The notes below the pieces were generated by a model, which worked only from the letters and a program-made list of their open reading frames with translations, searched no databases and was not told the DNA's origin. Shown piece by piece: positions 23,831 through 35,996 of a stretch of 64,000 bases of DNA. This DNA comes from Macrotrachela quadricornifera. Its lineage: Eukaryota; Rotifera; Eurotatoria; Philodinida; Philodinidae. Position numbers and translations under genes: made by a program. The stretch is taken from positions 901,316-965,315 of the forward strand of contig JAJEKB010020892.1 of assembly GCA_022393335.1 (NCBI GenBank). Direction: 5' to 3'. Each line of letters begins with the position of its first letter. The stretch's first letter is position 1.

Positions 23831-24859
23831 TTTAGGAACTGTTACATTCTAGTATTACTAATATAATCGTTGCTACAAACAGATAAACTTTAAAGAAATT
23901 TACGGCCGTATAACCCTTTCTTTCAGAAGAGGGAATATATATATAGCAAAATAAAGTCGTACAGTTTGCCTGAAAATACGCTGGTTGCTGTATAATGAAT
24001 ATAGAAAAATAAAAGTGCAAAAGAAGCATTTTTTTTATTACGGATGTGAAAAGGTATGAAAGAGAAAGTACTATTTTCTATATTATACTTATGTGTTTCT
24101 CGAGCTGGTTAAAATAATAATTAGCCTTTATACTAGGGATACAGAAATATTTTGCTAATCTCGATGGTTCTAGTAGAAGTAGATTTTAGAGAAATATTTC
24201 TGAGTCCTGTTGGAGTTGATATATACCCGATTCCGAAGTAGACCATTTGTAGATATTTATGCGATAGGTTGAACGCCGTTTAACTAATTGAAAGAGTGCC
24301 GATTTTTATTCCGTCGAATACAATTTTATTATATATATTTTTTTAATAATAAAAATAAAAATATTTTTATTATGAATTTCCACAGGAAGAGGGCTGGTCA
24401 CGGACCTAACTTTTGGAATCTTTTCAATAATTACCATGCTATTTCCAGAACTATTTACTGCCTCACCCTAAGTATAAAACCCGCTCCCTTGCCCCCATCC
24501 TCACCCTGTTAAAGCGAAGAAAAAAATAGTTCCAATAGTTCCGAAACTATGGTAAAGGTTCTAAAAAAGGGTCCGCGGCTAGTGCTGACAGTTCCAAATA
24601 TAAAAAATGTCTCATAAAAAAAAGTAACAGTTTTTTTTACTACAATATACATGAGCATCTAGATTTAAATAGAAGCATTTATAAGAAAAACAATATTACG
24701 GTCAATTATAATATTCATTAATTCCATATATTAAGTCACACTTGCAATAAGCATTTTTAATTTCTTATTTAGATAGCGGAAAGGAAGTTTTTGACAGTAA
24801 TAAAATATATTAGTTGGAAATAATGTATGTTGATTTCGAATACCTTCTCAAAATGAGTG
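23831..24859. other. Non-genic stretch
   Basis: AT-rich. A C-rich island at 24460-24510 and GGTCACGGACC / GGGTCCGCGGC near 24393 and 24570 hint at a decayed MITE, but the inverted match is weak. No gene seen. Confidence 0.35.
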
Positions 24860-25075
24860 TCACAGTGGATTATCCAATGATGATACATATTTCGCGGACG
24901 CCGTTGGCATATGACGAATTTGCCTAATTGATTTACATCGATCAGCTCGTAATATTTCCATCATAATCACTTTATTATGATAAATACTTTGATCGCAAAT
25001 AAGATGAATATTGTCGATCTTTAATTGTTTGATTGCTGGTGCTAATGCATCAGTGTTCCATTGACTTATTATCTC
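24860..25075 (-). pseudogene. Possible terminal coding fragment, family unknown
   Basis: The minus strand reads an open 70-codon stretch (SQWNTDALAPAIKQLKID, NIHLICDQSIYHNK, MEILRADRCKSIRQIRHM) ending at TGA (24860-24862). Composition and codon pattern look protein-coding. It is closed upstream by TAG, with no clear start and no confidently placed acceptor. It may be a 3' exon or a gene remnant. I do not recognise the family. Confidence 0.4.
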
Positions 25076-25672
25076 CTATCTAACACCTTTAATTCTTCGA
25101 TAATTACAATCTTCAGGAGTCAGCGTCATCACATGGAAGGACAAAAAAGAGAAAAGAACACAAAGTGCATACTATCACATGGATATGAATGTGACATAGC
25201 AGGCAGTATATTTCATGTAATAAAAAAACATGTTACTTTTTCTTATGAGACATTTTTTATATTTTAAACTGTATTTAATATGCAAGCTAAATATACTAGA
25301 AGATGCAGCGTGTTTTGGGCTTTCTTCCTATATATATAATAGATTAAAAAATAAACGAAGTATAGACACAAAAAGAAAGAAAAATAATAGGGGGGAAATG
25401 AACTGGCCTATACAGTAAATCATCTTGACTGATTTGACGTCTACTTTATCGACCCGGGATATTTCTTTCAGTGATCTCAATAATGTTCTGTTTCATTAAT
25501 TTAGTTCTTTCAAAACTAACCAGAATCCTAAACTCAAATGATCGGTATAATGATCTTTTACTTCTACTAAAGTTTGCTTTTGAACATAATTCATTTCTGT
25601 TACTAAGCAGCTAGTTTCTATAATGTCATGATTTGGCATTTAAGCTCATTATTTATTTTAATTAATTTTTAA

Positions 25673-25776
25673 GGCTTAGACTAGAGGCGTGAAATTATTT
25701 TTATTTTAAAAATAACTCTCTGATATTTATTATTTTTTCAAATAACAATAATTTCATACCTCTAGCTGAGATTAGA
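25673..25776. mobile_element. Short MITE (~104 bp)
   Basis: Ends CTTAGACTAGAGGCGTGAAATT and AATTTCATACCTCTAGCTGAG are inverted copies with a few mismatches. AT-rich core; non-coding. The TAGAGG-type terminus is hAT-like, but no 8-bp duplication could be confirmed. Confidence 0.6.
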
Positions 25777-25996
25777 ATTTACATTCTTTCTTAAAACTTT
25801 GTTAATATCAGCTAGTAAATGTAGTTTAGCTTATAAAAAAAGTTTTGATGGATAAAATATTAATTTTCAGTGACGTTTCTGTTGAGCAACTGAATTATTT
25901 CAACCAATGATAACAATGGTTTCTGACATGATTCGAAGATCTTCTGTATTATTTTAGATTAAATAGATACAATTATTTTTCACACAATTGACAAAC

Positions 25997-27058
25997 ATGT
26001 CTTCGTTAAGTAGTATTTTATCACCTATTCAATATTACATACAGTATACAACATTTTGGATCTATTCCATTTTTGGTGTAGCTGGATCTATTCTGAACAT
26101 TTTCCTTTTCTGTCGAAAGCAGTTTCGTACAACGTCATGTTGCACATGTAAGTCAATTTCTGTTTTCATTACCATGATTGTTCTCTTTTTGTATTCTTCA
26201 GATTTCTTAGCAGCATCTATAGGAATGTTACTTCATTTATTGTTCTATGTTGTACAAAATATCTGTGGTTACTATTATCCTAATATTATAACAAATAATG
26301 TTAATTTTTGCAAATTTCGTTTGTATTTCACTCATATCACTAATGTAATATTTCGTTGGACATTAACTGTTGCTTCTTTTGATCGTTTTGCACTTTCATC
26401 CTCAAACGCACGTTTTAGACGTTTAGCAAATTTACACTTTGCTTTTCGAGTGATAGTTTTGATCATTATATTTGTCTCATTTGTACATATTTATATGGTG
26501 TTTGTTTACGGCATTAAAGCAAATGTTTGTGTTAATACATTAAATGCAATTGTGATAACCTTATTAAATATCTTTGCGCTGCTAAATACTATTTTTCTGC
26601 CAACTATATTTATGACCATCTTTACTTTACTTATTCGGAGGAATCTGGCAGAAAAACGACAACGTCATCAAGAACTCACTAATCAAAAACTAACAACTAC
26701 TTATAAAAAAGAACAATTACAATTAAAACGTGATCGACAAGTACTGAGAATGTTATTTACTCAAATCATTGCCTTTTTTATTATAACAATACCATCGATG
26801 ATCTTCAGTATAAATAATATCATCTCTCCTTATGTTCCAAATAAGAGTGCTGATCGGATAGCTATAGAAATTTTTATAGGCTATGTATCTGGAGCATTAA
26901 ATTATGTTTTTCCTTCAGTATCATTTTATTTATACACATTAACATCAAGTATATTTCGGAAGGAATTACGATTCATGTTACGATCTTGGTTTTGTTTTGA
27001 GTGGGCTAAAAATAATAGTATCGAACCAATGAATACGCAAGGAACGCAACCTGCTTAA
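25997..27058 (+). CDS. Rhodopsin-like G-protein-coupled receptor, 353 aa
   Basis: Single-exon ORF. The frame is open from TTG at 25988, but ATG at 25997 is the start. The N-terminus carries an NMSS-like region and the sequence shows seven hydrophobic segments: TM1 FGVAGSILNIFLF, TM2 FITMIVLFLYSSDFLAAS (with the conserved D), TM3 starting after NFCKF, and an FDRF motif in place of DRY. TM4 is VIVLIIIFVSFVHIY, and an ECL2 cysteine (ANVCVN) can pair with the TM3 cysteine. TM5 and TM6 (QIIAFFIITIPSMIF) are separated by a long basic ICL3. TM7 ends FPSVSFYLYTL in place of NPxxY, then a cytoplasmic tail. It is a plasma-membrane receptor of the divergent peptide-receptor-like class expanded in bdelloids; the ligand is unknown. 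It lies between two pogo-like relics yet is intact. Confidence 0.9.
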   Translation: MSSLSSILSPIQYYIQYTTFWIYSIFGVAGSILNIFLFCRKQFRTTSCCTCKSISVFITMIVLFLYSSDFLAASIGMLLHLLFYVVQNICGYYYPNIITNNVNFCKFRLYFTHITNVIFRWTLTVASFDRFALSSSNARFRRLANLHFAFRVIVLIIIFVSFVHIYMVFVYGIKANVCVNTLNAIVITLLNIFALLNTIFLPTIFMTIFTLLIRRNLAEKRQRHQELTNQKLTTTYKKEQLQLKRDRQVLRMLFTQIIAFFIITIPSMIFSINNIISPYVPNKSADRIAIEIFIGYVSGALNYVFPSVSFYLYTLTSSIFRKELRFMLRSWFCFEWAKNNSIEPMNTQGTQPA

Positions 27059-28568
27059 TCACAGAGATTAACAACTGAAAATATCAGAAACTGAACTATA
27101 CGTAAATCTCTATATTTGATGTTGTCTTATGATGTAATGTCTTATTTAAACTTTGCAATATAGTTTGAATAAATCGATATTTACGTCTTACAAAAAGAAA
27201 TATGTATCACTATTGAACCGCTAGTAGAAAATTGTTTAATCAAGAAGGCTTTATATTTTACATTATTTTCATTGATGATAGCAGAATTAATCGTTCGATT
27301 TGTTTATGATTCTTTATATATTCCCTGAAAGAAACAGCTTAGTATCTGAACACCTCCTTTTTATGAATTGATTGACTTTATATGTGCAAAAAATATATCG
27401 ACGAAACTTTTGATCAATGTCCAAGAGATTGAAGAAGACGAAATGATTATGTATGAGAAAATATCTTGATGCTATTTATCACTAGGAAGATAATTTTTAT
27501 TTTACAACTATGTATCTATGTACATATACAGTAGCGTTTGTTGCTATTTATTATTTATCATGTGTATTCATTTCTTCGTATATATTAAATCCAACAGATT
27601 GAGTTTTATTAGTAAGAAATTCTGTTGAAACAAAATTTCGTGTTAATTTGTATGTTGCAGAATTGGAAGAATCATTTTCATGGAAATCGATGATGATATA
27701 CATTCAAAATGAGAAAAGTGAGGCGTTTCTTATTCATAATCGCGGTTGTCGACTGTGAGAGTTTCTCTTTCATAGTTAGAAACCGCAAAGATAATCAAAA
27801 AAACCGAGGACTTTTTCTCTTTGTTAATTATTTTATTCTTTTGTCTATGCAAATTCTTCAAAACTTTTCTATAGCGAATTAAACGAAGAAGATACAATTA
27901 TCACACAACTTTTAATGATTATTCTATCAAAATCTTGATCAACTATAATTAGAATTATAAGGCTATCACATCTCAGGCAGACAGACAAACGCTAAAGTGC
28001 GGTCTGACGCTGTGGGCATGAAAATATAATAAATCAACACTTGATAACTAGTTGAGTCAATAAATGAGAAAACCAAGGTATTTTAATGCATTTAAGCTAT
28101 TGTTGACGCATTTTAACGGTTTGAACGGATAAATTAGGATAAATAACACATTTTAACGAATTGACAAAGCAGATTAGTCAAATGTGAATGCGTTTTAACA
28201 TGGAAATATATTTGCTTTTATCTAGTTAACACATTCGACGCGATTTAGTTTTGTTAAAAAATTTTTTTGAGATGTTCATTTTCATGGACTGTTAACTTGT
28301 AATAAAGGCACATAATGGCGTTTTCGTTCTCTTCTTTATATCACAACATAATGAGTAATTTTTTTTGACCAACTGAATAACTGCTCAAAGTTACTTTTTC
28401 GTTCTTTTTCATATTATATGAGGTATGTGCAAAAAAAAATCAAGGAAGTTTCCAGCGTTTATCTCCCTTATTCTTTTCTCTCTATCGTCTTGTATATTAA
28501 TACGACCGAAGTTTTCGAAAAGTTCACATGTCGTTTGAAGAAATCGATAGAGAAAGTAGCGCTAGCTC
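27059..28568. other. Non-genic stretch
   Basis: 3' flank of the GPCR (AATAAA at about 27168). A small cluster of TTTTAACG motifs lies at 28075-28200. No gene seen. Confidence 0.4.
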
Positions 28569-31180
28569 ACTTACGAGGGAACATTCCCAAGTGTGAGTCT
28601 CAGTTTTAAATGGGATATATACCAGTTTGTAGAGCTCGACGAGCTGATTCTTGTGGTATGTTTCGTTTTTGCCCATAGACCTTAAATGAGAAAATTGGTA
28701 AGTTTTATTTGTACAGAATAACACTGGAAATATCGAACTTTTAAGCACAACATTCTCACAGAAAGGCAATTTTAAAAACTGTTCATTATACTTTGAGCCA
28801 CTGATTCTCACATATCACACCCAAAACTATTTCAAGCAACGTTGCTTTTTATATTTTCAAGGTTATTTTTGTGCATGACAATATTATTTATATGATACAA
28901 TTTGACCAACTGAAGTTGCATAAGAAAGCTTTTTTTTACATTCCGAAGTGTAAACTTCATGATTTTCGTGTTTTGAGTTGCATAGACTATCATATTATCG
29001 TTTCATTGGTTTTATTCGGAAAATATATCAAGAACACAATCAATGAAAATGATACACGGTGAAAAAATGTTTGAAACACAATATTCGTTGACAATGACTA
29101 CAACAAATAAATGTACTCTGTTCACAATTATTATTTGAGCAACTGTGTGTATCAAAAGAAAAGCAGACTTCTATGACGCTCGAAAAATTCGAGTATTTTT
29201 TAGGAATATAGTCATAGGTTGACCATGCGTATGAAACCATTGATTTAAATAAAGAAGAACTCAGTTGATTATGAACCAGACTTTGTAGTTTGATTATAAT
29301 ATCACGACTTCTTAGGTCAACATTTAATTCGTCTAGAGATACACGATGATATATTCTTTTTGTTAACACTTTCCATTGTCGAAAAAAATAAGTATCACAC
29401 GGTTGTTTAGTTGATGTTGCTCTTCTAGGTATCACTAATAATTTACATGACTGTCCTTTTGTCAGGTTATTCTCATATACAGTAATGTCAGCCCGCGGTG
29501 ATCATTGAGTGACTATAAGAAAGAATCGATTGCTGACTACTTTATCAAGAACTTCTTTAATCCCGTATTCCACTAAGGATTTATTTAATTTGCCGGATGT
29601 ACTACAACTAGTTACTATATTTGATGCTGAAAAGACCGCTCTTGTAATTGGAAACCTACCCGTAGGTTCCTGAAGACAGATAAAAACAGGACTGAGCAAC
29701 TGACCAGCGGCACTAATGATCGGCATAACTGTATAGGAATGACTTATAGCATTCAAAGATTTTACAGATAGATAAGTTGCTTTCTCTCCTTCATAAGATA
29801 ATGTACGGTTCGAAGGCATTTCGTAATTAAAACCAGATTGATCAGCATTTAACACAAAATCAAGCTTATATTTTGGTATATGTTTGGTTGTCTCAGCGAC
29901 AAAATCATCAGCAGTCTGTTTAATTATCGATTTATCAACAACTTCTCGATGAGAAATGAATTTCGTCACTTTTCTGGAAGATATACCGTTGCGTTTTTGA
30001 AATTGAGAAGTCAATAGTCACTTGCTTTAAAGTCATCTATATTTTCTATTTTTGCTTGGCATAGAGCCCATCGCTTCACATCAAGATCATGCACAGGTAA
30101 ATTGTTATTACGAGCAGAGCGAAATCTATTAAGTACAAAATGCTCCACACGCTCTAATTTTTGCCGGCGGTTTCCGTTACTTGCAACATATTTTCGAAAT
30201 CGCTTTAATTGCATCGGATATGTTACTCGTCGAAAAGCATGCTATAGGGTTGTAAAACAAACACTTGGACGAGCAAAGTCGACAACCCTTTGCACATATT
30301 CTAAACTGAACTGACGATTTTCGACTAATTGTTTGTTCTCCATCATCTTCGATTTCAACAGGATAGTTCGGGTCAAAATGATCGACATCAGAAACTTCGA
30401 GAGAATCTTCTGTCTCTATTGTAAAACTGTTACTGTTGGAAAGGTTCTCTAATAGATCGAGCAGATTGATTGCGATCGATATCTCTTCTTCTGTGGTGCT
30501 TATCGAATGAACACTTGACCTTTCTAATGCTTTTTCATATAAATGTTTACATATGTTAACGACGTTCATCATAAAGAAATAAGTTTTGATGAAGTGAAAT
30601 ATGAGAGAATACCAATTAGAAGATCTATCATGGACTATTTTCCAAATGACGGATGTACATATATAGATTCGAAAGAAGGAGGACGAATTCACCCGAAAAT
30701 GTTAGAAAGTCATAGAATTTTTTTGATAGCCGATAAGCATAGAATAGAAAGTGAAAAAACTAATTAGAATATACTAGAAAGAATGAGAAAATAAGGGATA
30801 TGTATCATGAGTGCATAACAATACAATGAAAAGAACTATCGCTATCTTATTTGTTTAATATAGCATTACACTATCACGTACTAACAGTAATAAGTCATGA
30901 AGCACATTTGATTGAAGTGCACTCAAATATATTGCACGTGTTGTTGTCTATGTTAATACGACGATTTGAACTTCAAATAACCTTGATTTCTTGATTTCCT
31001 AACAAATATCTTACTACTATCTAAGCAAGAAATTCACTATTAAAATCGATTGATTTTTCTCATTTGAGGTCTATGGGCAGAAACGGAACATTCCACAAGA
31101 ATCAACTCATCGAGCTCTACAAACTGGTACATATCCCATTTAAAACTGAGACTCACACTTGGAAATGTTCCCTCGTAAGT
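28569..31180 (-). mobile_element. pogo/Tc5-like DNA transposon, decayed copy 2
   Basis: The left TIR starts ACTTACGAGGGAACATT at 28569 and the right TIR ends with its complement at 31180. The TIRs are about 130 bp and over 90 percent alike by eye (shared core CAGTTTTAAATGGGATAT, GTAGAGCTCGA). The element is 2.6 kb and has the same internal organisation as the copy at 20.76 kb. TA follows the right TIR (31181-31182); TC occupies the matching left position, so the duplication is plausible but imperfect. Confidence 0.85.
29040..30692 (-). pseudogene. CENP-B/pogo-like transposase relic (copy 2)
   Basis: Minus-strand blocks in order: an acidic N-terminal region (30692-30177, likely starting at MMNVVNICKHLYEK); then in another frame RFRKYVASNGNRRQKLER and FKASDY (HTH_CENPB region); then after a one-base shift FQKRNGISSRKVTKF, LNADQSGFNYEM (first catalytic Asp), and CSTSGKLNKSLVEYG. 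An in-frame TGA at 29502-29504 follows VTQ, in place of the expected second catalytic region. The same frame then resumes with RATSTKQPCDTYFFRQWK and a Cys-rich tail (CFSFDTHSCSNNNCEQ). There are two frameshifts plus a stop, so it is inactive, but it is better preserved than copy 1. Confidence 0.85.
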
Positions 31181-31188
31181 TAGGACAT

Positions 31189-31643
31189 AAAGAAGAAATA
31201 ATAGATTTTGTGTAGTTTTTGATGAAAAATTTTAACTTGTTATTCTTTTTTATTTTTATTATAATTTTTTGGAATTTTCGATCTTATACGATCATTTTCA
31301 ACGTACCACGACCTTTTCATACTAGATGTTACAAGACATAAAACAAAATAAAAATAATAACTAGACAATATAAACATGAGAAATTATAATTGAAATAACA
31401 TTAACATTTAACATCATGATCAATTGTACATCATTATCTGGTGTTATCCAATATTTGAATGATGTTGATCAAATCCAATACCAATATACCTGTAATATAC
31501 CACTCAAGATAGTATGAAAAGGTCGTGGTATGTTGAAAATGATCGTATAAGATCGAAAATTCCAAAAAATGATAATAAAAATAAAAAAGAATAAAAAGTT
31601 AAAATTCTTCATCAAAAACTACACAAAATCTATTATTTCTTCA
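31189..31643. mobile_element. Foldback element adjoining pogo-like copy 2
   Basis: Arms of about 135 bp (31189-31322 and 31505-31643) are inverted copies, e.g. GAAGAAATAATAGATTTTGT against ACAAAATCTATTATTTCTTC, and GATCTTATACGATCATTTTC. The loop is about 180 bp. A direct repeat of TAGGACATAAAGA occurs at 31181 and again at about 31683, as if the foldback and an adjacent 40 bp sit between duplicated target sequence. Confidence 0.8.
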
Positions 31644-31696
31644 AAATTTATTATAAAATCTCGAGAATCTATAACTTTCATATAGGACATAAAGAG

Positions 31697-32038
31697 AATA
31701 ATCCACTAGATGAGAAGAATCGAAAGGACAAAAGCCATGCGTACAGCGCATGCCAGCGAAAGCGTTACACCAAGTGCCCTTAAGTCTGAAACGGACATTA
31801 GTTACGGTAACAGTGTGAAGCAACCAAAACTTTATTGATTTCTTCTGATTGCTGCTATATTTTCATCATCATACTTTCTTTTTATTCCTTGAGGAGATTG
31901 CATCTTTCATCATAGCAACGAGAGTACAATGATATACTTACAAATAATTTTTATTCACGATTATTAAAAAAATCTCTTACAATTTCAGCTAGAAAATAGT
32001 AAAGTTTTTGGAATTAGAAAAAACCGGGCGCTGACAGA
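31697..32038. other. Non-genic stretch
   Basis: No feature recognised between the foldback and the PGRP exons. Confidence 0.4.
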
Positions 32039-32778
32039 TTATGGACAAAATTCTTCTGTGCCATTCGCCTGATTGCTATATTGAAGATTGGTATCATTTT
32101 GAAAGTATTTCAAATAATATGTGTAAATATCTTTTGAACTTTTATGTCCGATCAATGTAAAATTTTTTATAATACTATTCTTTGCAATACCACATTGAAT
32201 TAATGATTTAAATGTGTTCAAAGATTTTATGCTAGTATAATTGCCAAGAACGCAAATACCTTTTAGAAAACAAAAGAAAATGATTTAAAACCTCGAAAAG
32301 CTAACTTGGAAGGCAATAGGATACTTCAGCAATAAAATTCTCTTGAGCATGCACTTCAAAATTCATCTACGATTTTAATCACTCCTAACAAGACTATGAT
32401 AAGATTTAGATTAAGTAGACAAAACCCTAAGATCTATTGTACGATAGTTTAAGAAGATATTCTTACCTAATGACCTTGAATTATAAGTTTTACAATGTGA
32501 ACCAACATATCTCCATCCTCTACCTGTATAAATTTGTTGTTGATTACCATTATCACCACATAGGAGAAAATTGTAACTAATATCGGTCCAATTGAATGTA
32601 TCCATTTCATTATCTTGAATTTCTTTTATGTCTGTAATACAATCGTGTTGACTTATATAGGAGTCAGAATCTGATAATTTATGTATAACAATATGTGTAA
32701 CCGGTAATGTTGTTAAATCATTACGATATGTATAAGGACGTGCGTTCCAGCTAGATCGATTTAATATTGTGGGACAAC
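32039..32778 (-). CDS. Peptidoglycan recognition protein (PGRP/amidase_2-like), two 3' exons
   Basis: Exon A 32778-32467 and exon B 32259-32039 are joined by a 207-bp intron (donor GTAAGA, acceptor CTAAAAG, phase 1). The translation follows the PGRP fold: SSWNARPY, THIVIHKLSDS, a CITDIKEIQ helix, WTDISYNFLLCGDNG, GRGWRYVGSH, TYNSRSLG, GICVLGNYTS, SLIQCGIAKNSI and FTLIGHKSS. PGRPs bind or hydrolyse bacterial cell wall outside the cell in innate immunity. Zinc-ligand histidines of the VIH and GH motifs are present, but the final cysteine of the usual T-x-CPG motif is absent (GHKSSKDIYTYY). A recognition-only, non-amidase role is therefore likely, unless the gene is decaying. The exon A acceptor (TTCTTGTAG) implies an upstream signal-peptide exon that I could not find. 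Confidence 0.85.
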
Positions 32779-33427
32779 CTACAAGAAATAAACATCATAT
32801 AGGTTTATTTCATACCTATTTAATAATGCATACAAATTTTTAGTATTTTTTTTTTTACTAAGAATAGTTTACCCTGAATATACCAAGTTTAATTAATTTG
32901 TTAACTGCAACAGCAATTTTATGTGCTTTCACAAGATTGGTGAAATATGGAATTAGTGAATTGACTTTCCCTATCTGACATCAGAGCCAATGACTTTAAT
33001 TATCAATAAAGAAAGAATGAAATTAGTTCGTTTCAAGTCCAAAATACATATTCAGAGAAGTTGAAGAAAGGTTTCACATTTTACCATGTTAGGACCTTTT
33101 CTAGTAAGGTTCTTTATTACATTCTCCTACAGAATAGAAGCTCACCTTATAAATAGAAGCCCAATCTGGAAGTTATAACTTTCCAGGCACATTAGAAACC
33201 GACTTTGTCCAAAATGAGCACAAGATAAAGTTTTAAAAATTGGATAAATAAACCCAATGCTTCTTACTATTTTATTGTATGTGTTAGTTTATATGCCTAA
33301 TTTTCTTTACGTTGCATATTTTTTTGGCAGCAAACAAATGAACATTTTTTAAATATTAACAAATTTTTATGCATATGGATTAAAAAAATATAATTGTATA
33401 AGAACTATTGAATAGAAATTCCGATAT
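32779..33427. other. Region expected to hold the PGRP 5' exon
   Basis: No convincing signal-peptide exon was seen. AT-rich sequence otherwise without pattern. Confidence 0.35.
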
Positions 33428-33645
33428 GCATAAATGTGGTAGAAATAAAAACATCGGAAGAAAAAATATTGAAAGCATTATTAATGCCCCTGTAGCACAC
33501 GCTAATCATATGCAAATGCAGGACATAGATTCTTCTGCAAATTATTCACGCGGTGTTGATGAACGGGTGTGCTGAAGCTGCATTAATAGCACTTTCGATA
33601 TTTTTTACTTTTGACGTTTTCTATTTCTGCCAAATTTTCGCCATC
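33428..33645. mobile_element. MITE with ~75-bp arms
   Basis: The left arm (33428-33502, GGTAGAAATAAAAAC..., AAAAAATATTGAAAGC) and the right arm (33566-33645) are inverted copies. The inner ends read TAGCACAC and GTGTGCT. No coding content. Confidence 0.7.
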
Positions 33646-34446
33646 CAAAATAAGATATGCAATAATATCGTTCCTTTAGGTTTCTTTTCCTTACAAGATT
33701 ACGTATAACTCACAAATGAAATGGTAAGATTTTTTATTGACTTAGCAGCAATATGAGCAAATCTTTTATTTAAGGATGAGACTTTTGAAAAAGCTAGCCT
33801 ATGAACAATACGAACTACATTATAACTTATTAGAATTAAAAACAAGTGTCAGTGTGAAATGATATAATATGAATTGTTATAACATTTATTAAAATTTGAA
33901 TTACTTGTCTCTTAAGGAATGGAAGATCTTTATTGTGTAGTCACAGACCTATTTTATATTTTTGAAATAACAGTTAAAATATATCTCATTTTGCATCCGA
34001 ACTGTGCATAAACTACCATAAACAAGTCATCTCGTAGAACTATATCGGTGTATGTCTACTATAAGTCTTTTTTTTAAAATTCTTTTAAAACTCGGCATAC
34101 CCAATATCAACATACGATGTTCAACGCGATTTTTCGTACCCGTAACAAGATCCACGAAATGCTGATGGTAGATGAATATGTGAATGTAAAACGTCATGTC
34201 AATAGTGTACTCTTTTGTCGATTTGATAATGTATATATCCGACAAAGAATTAGTAACCACTTCTTGATTCTTACGAAACAATGATAGGTATTCTGAAAAT
34301 TGTCAAATAATTTGAGAATTTCGATTTGTAAATTTTTAAGATCCTTTATGCCTGTAAGTCAATTAAATCTTCGCTGCAGTATGAAAAAAGTTTATCGCAA
34401 TAAAAACTCATGTCCAAACTTATAATTTTCAGAAGAAATTAGAAAC

Positions 34447-35996
34447 TCAATGGGCTTCTATTTTGTGGGGGTTTATCTCTCTTTTACCCGGTGGTAATTG
34501 TTCGTCGACATTAATAGCTCCTTCTGGTGTAGAAGTTGTAGTAGAATTTTTTTTAATAACAAAAATGAAAATGAATGTAAAAGTTAAAGCTAAAATAATA
34601 GCTGACATCAAAATTCCAATGATGGTATAAAGACGTTTTCGTTGTTTAAATTTTTCATATTCTTCAACATTTTTAATATCGTCAGCAGATGATGAAAATG
34701 GTATTCCCGATGTATCATTACCTGAAAGTTTGACAAATAGAATCAAAAGAATTAGCTTTTTACGAGATTTGTAAAGGAAATCATCTTACTTTTTGATTGA
34801 TTTCGATTATCATTTGGATCTTCACATTCTTCTAATTGAATTTCAATTGAAATTGATGCTATTGAATCATAAAGATAATTTTGTTTAATTTGTTTTACTT
34901 TAAAAACGCTGAATGGAATAATTAAAACTTCTTTTTCATCTGGTCTTGTTGATAAACTTTCTATATTAATAGCTGTTGAATTTTGTTTTATTAAATATTG
35001 ACATAAACATGAATATTGTAATGCACAATGATCTTTAGGAGTATATCTCATTTTCGATTGTTGACCTTCACCAGCAAACATTTCGGCTACTTCACGATCA
35101 ATAGATGCTGATAAAAGTGAACGATTTAATATATGATGATTTAATTTATATTGATCGAAATCATTTTGTGTTATTTTCATACCACGATAGCATAAACCTT
35201 GATATCCATATTCAGCTAGATTTGGATGATAAATCAAGAGTGTAACTATATGAACTAGACAATTCACAAGACGATAATTGGATGAAAAATTTTTTGTGTC
35301 ATCGAAATATTCCAATACATACAGAGCCAAATGTTTATTTAATACTTTATAAAAAGGAGTTGATAATGTATAAGCTTTTATAAAATATCTTAAATAATCT
35401 TGTTTTTCTATAGCTTCTTTAAAATATGCTTCAATAGTTTCAATTTGTTGTTGAGTGATTTGATCTTCTGGATTGATTGCTCTATTACTTTCATTTATTA
35501 GATATTCATTTAAATAATAATGAATAACTTCAGCTAATAGTTTTGATACTAAATGATGATTGCTATAGGTTTTGTATAAATCAATAGCTTGATGAAATTC
35601 ACGTCGTTTTTCAAGAAGATTATCACCTATCATTGACCATTCTATATAATTGTAATCATTATTTGAAAATATTTTTTGTTGTTTTACAAACAATTGTTTG
35701 ATATCATCTGTATAAGCTTCTTCATAGGGTGTTAAATTATGTCGTAAATTTCTTATAGAATGTCGCGCTCCATATTCTAATAAAATTTGTACCACATCTC
35801 GATGTCCATAATAACATGCCACATGCAAACATGTTGAACCAGTTGAAGTTTGTATTGTATTTATAATATTTGCATTGCCAAGAAATGGTAAAATGTTTTG
35901 AATTTTTTCTATTTGATTTTCTTTACATAAATCATACAATGAATCAACGATATTTCGATCGTTGTTGTCATTATTGGATGGCAATGATGATAGCAT
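34447..35996 (-). CDS. Ankyrin + ADP-ribosyltransferase (R-S-ExE) membrane protein
   Basis: Exons: 5' exon ending at 34790 and 3' exon 34721-34447, joined by a 68-bp intron (34789-34722; donor GTAAGA, acceptor TTTCAG, phase 1). From ATG at 35996 the protein is 493 aa. Domain order: an ankyrin repeat (TGSTCLHVACYYGHRDVV, then LLEYGA) at about residues 50-80; a helical linker; and an ART domain with CYRGMKI (Arg, about 271), RSLLSASIDREVAEMFAG (Ser motif, about 292-300) and DEKEVLIIPF (E354-x-E356). A hydrophobic segment near residues 433-455 (IIGILMSAIILALTF) is followed by a short basic/polar tail. The R-S-ExE signature predicts arginine-specific mono-ADP-ribosyl transfer from NAD+. The open frame runs back to 36089 without ATG and includes a hydrophobic LFKILFFVLIVMLSS. 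A 13-nt first exon at 36126-36114 (donor GTGTAA, acceptor at 36038) would give a clean signal peptide and a 511-aa type I protein; that model is inference. Confidence 0.85.

Noticed and set aside
28871..29062. 63-codon open frame at the left end of pogo-like copy 2
   Set aside because: Antisense to the non-coding 3' region of the transposon; no support.
34027..34281. 84-codon open frame on the minus strand
   Set aside because: No family or splice context; composition not distinctive.
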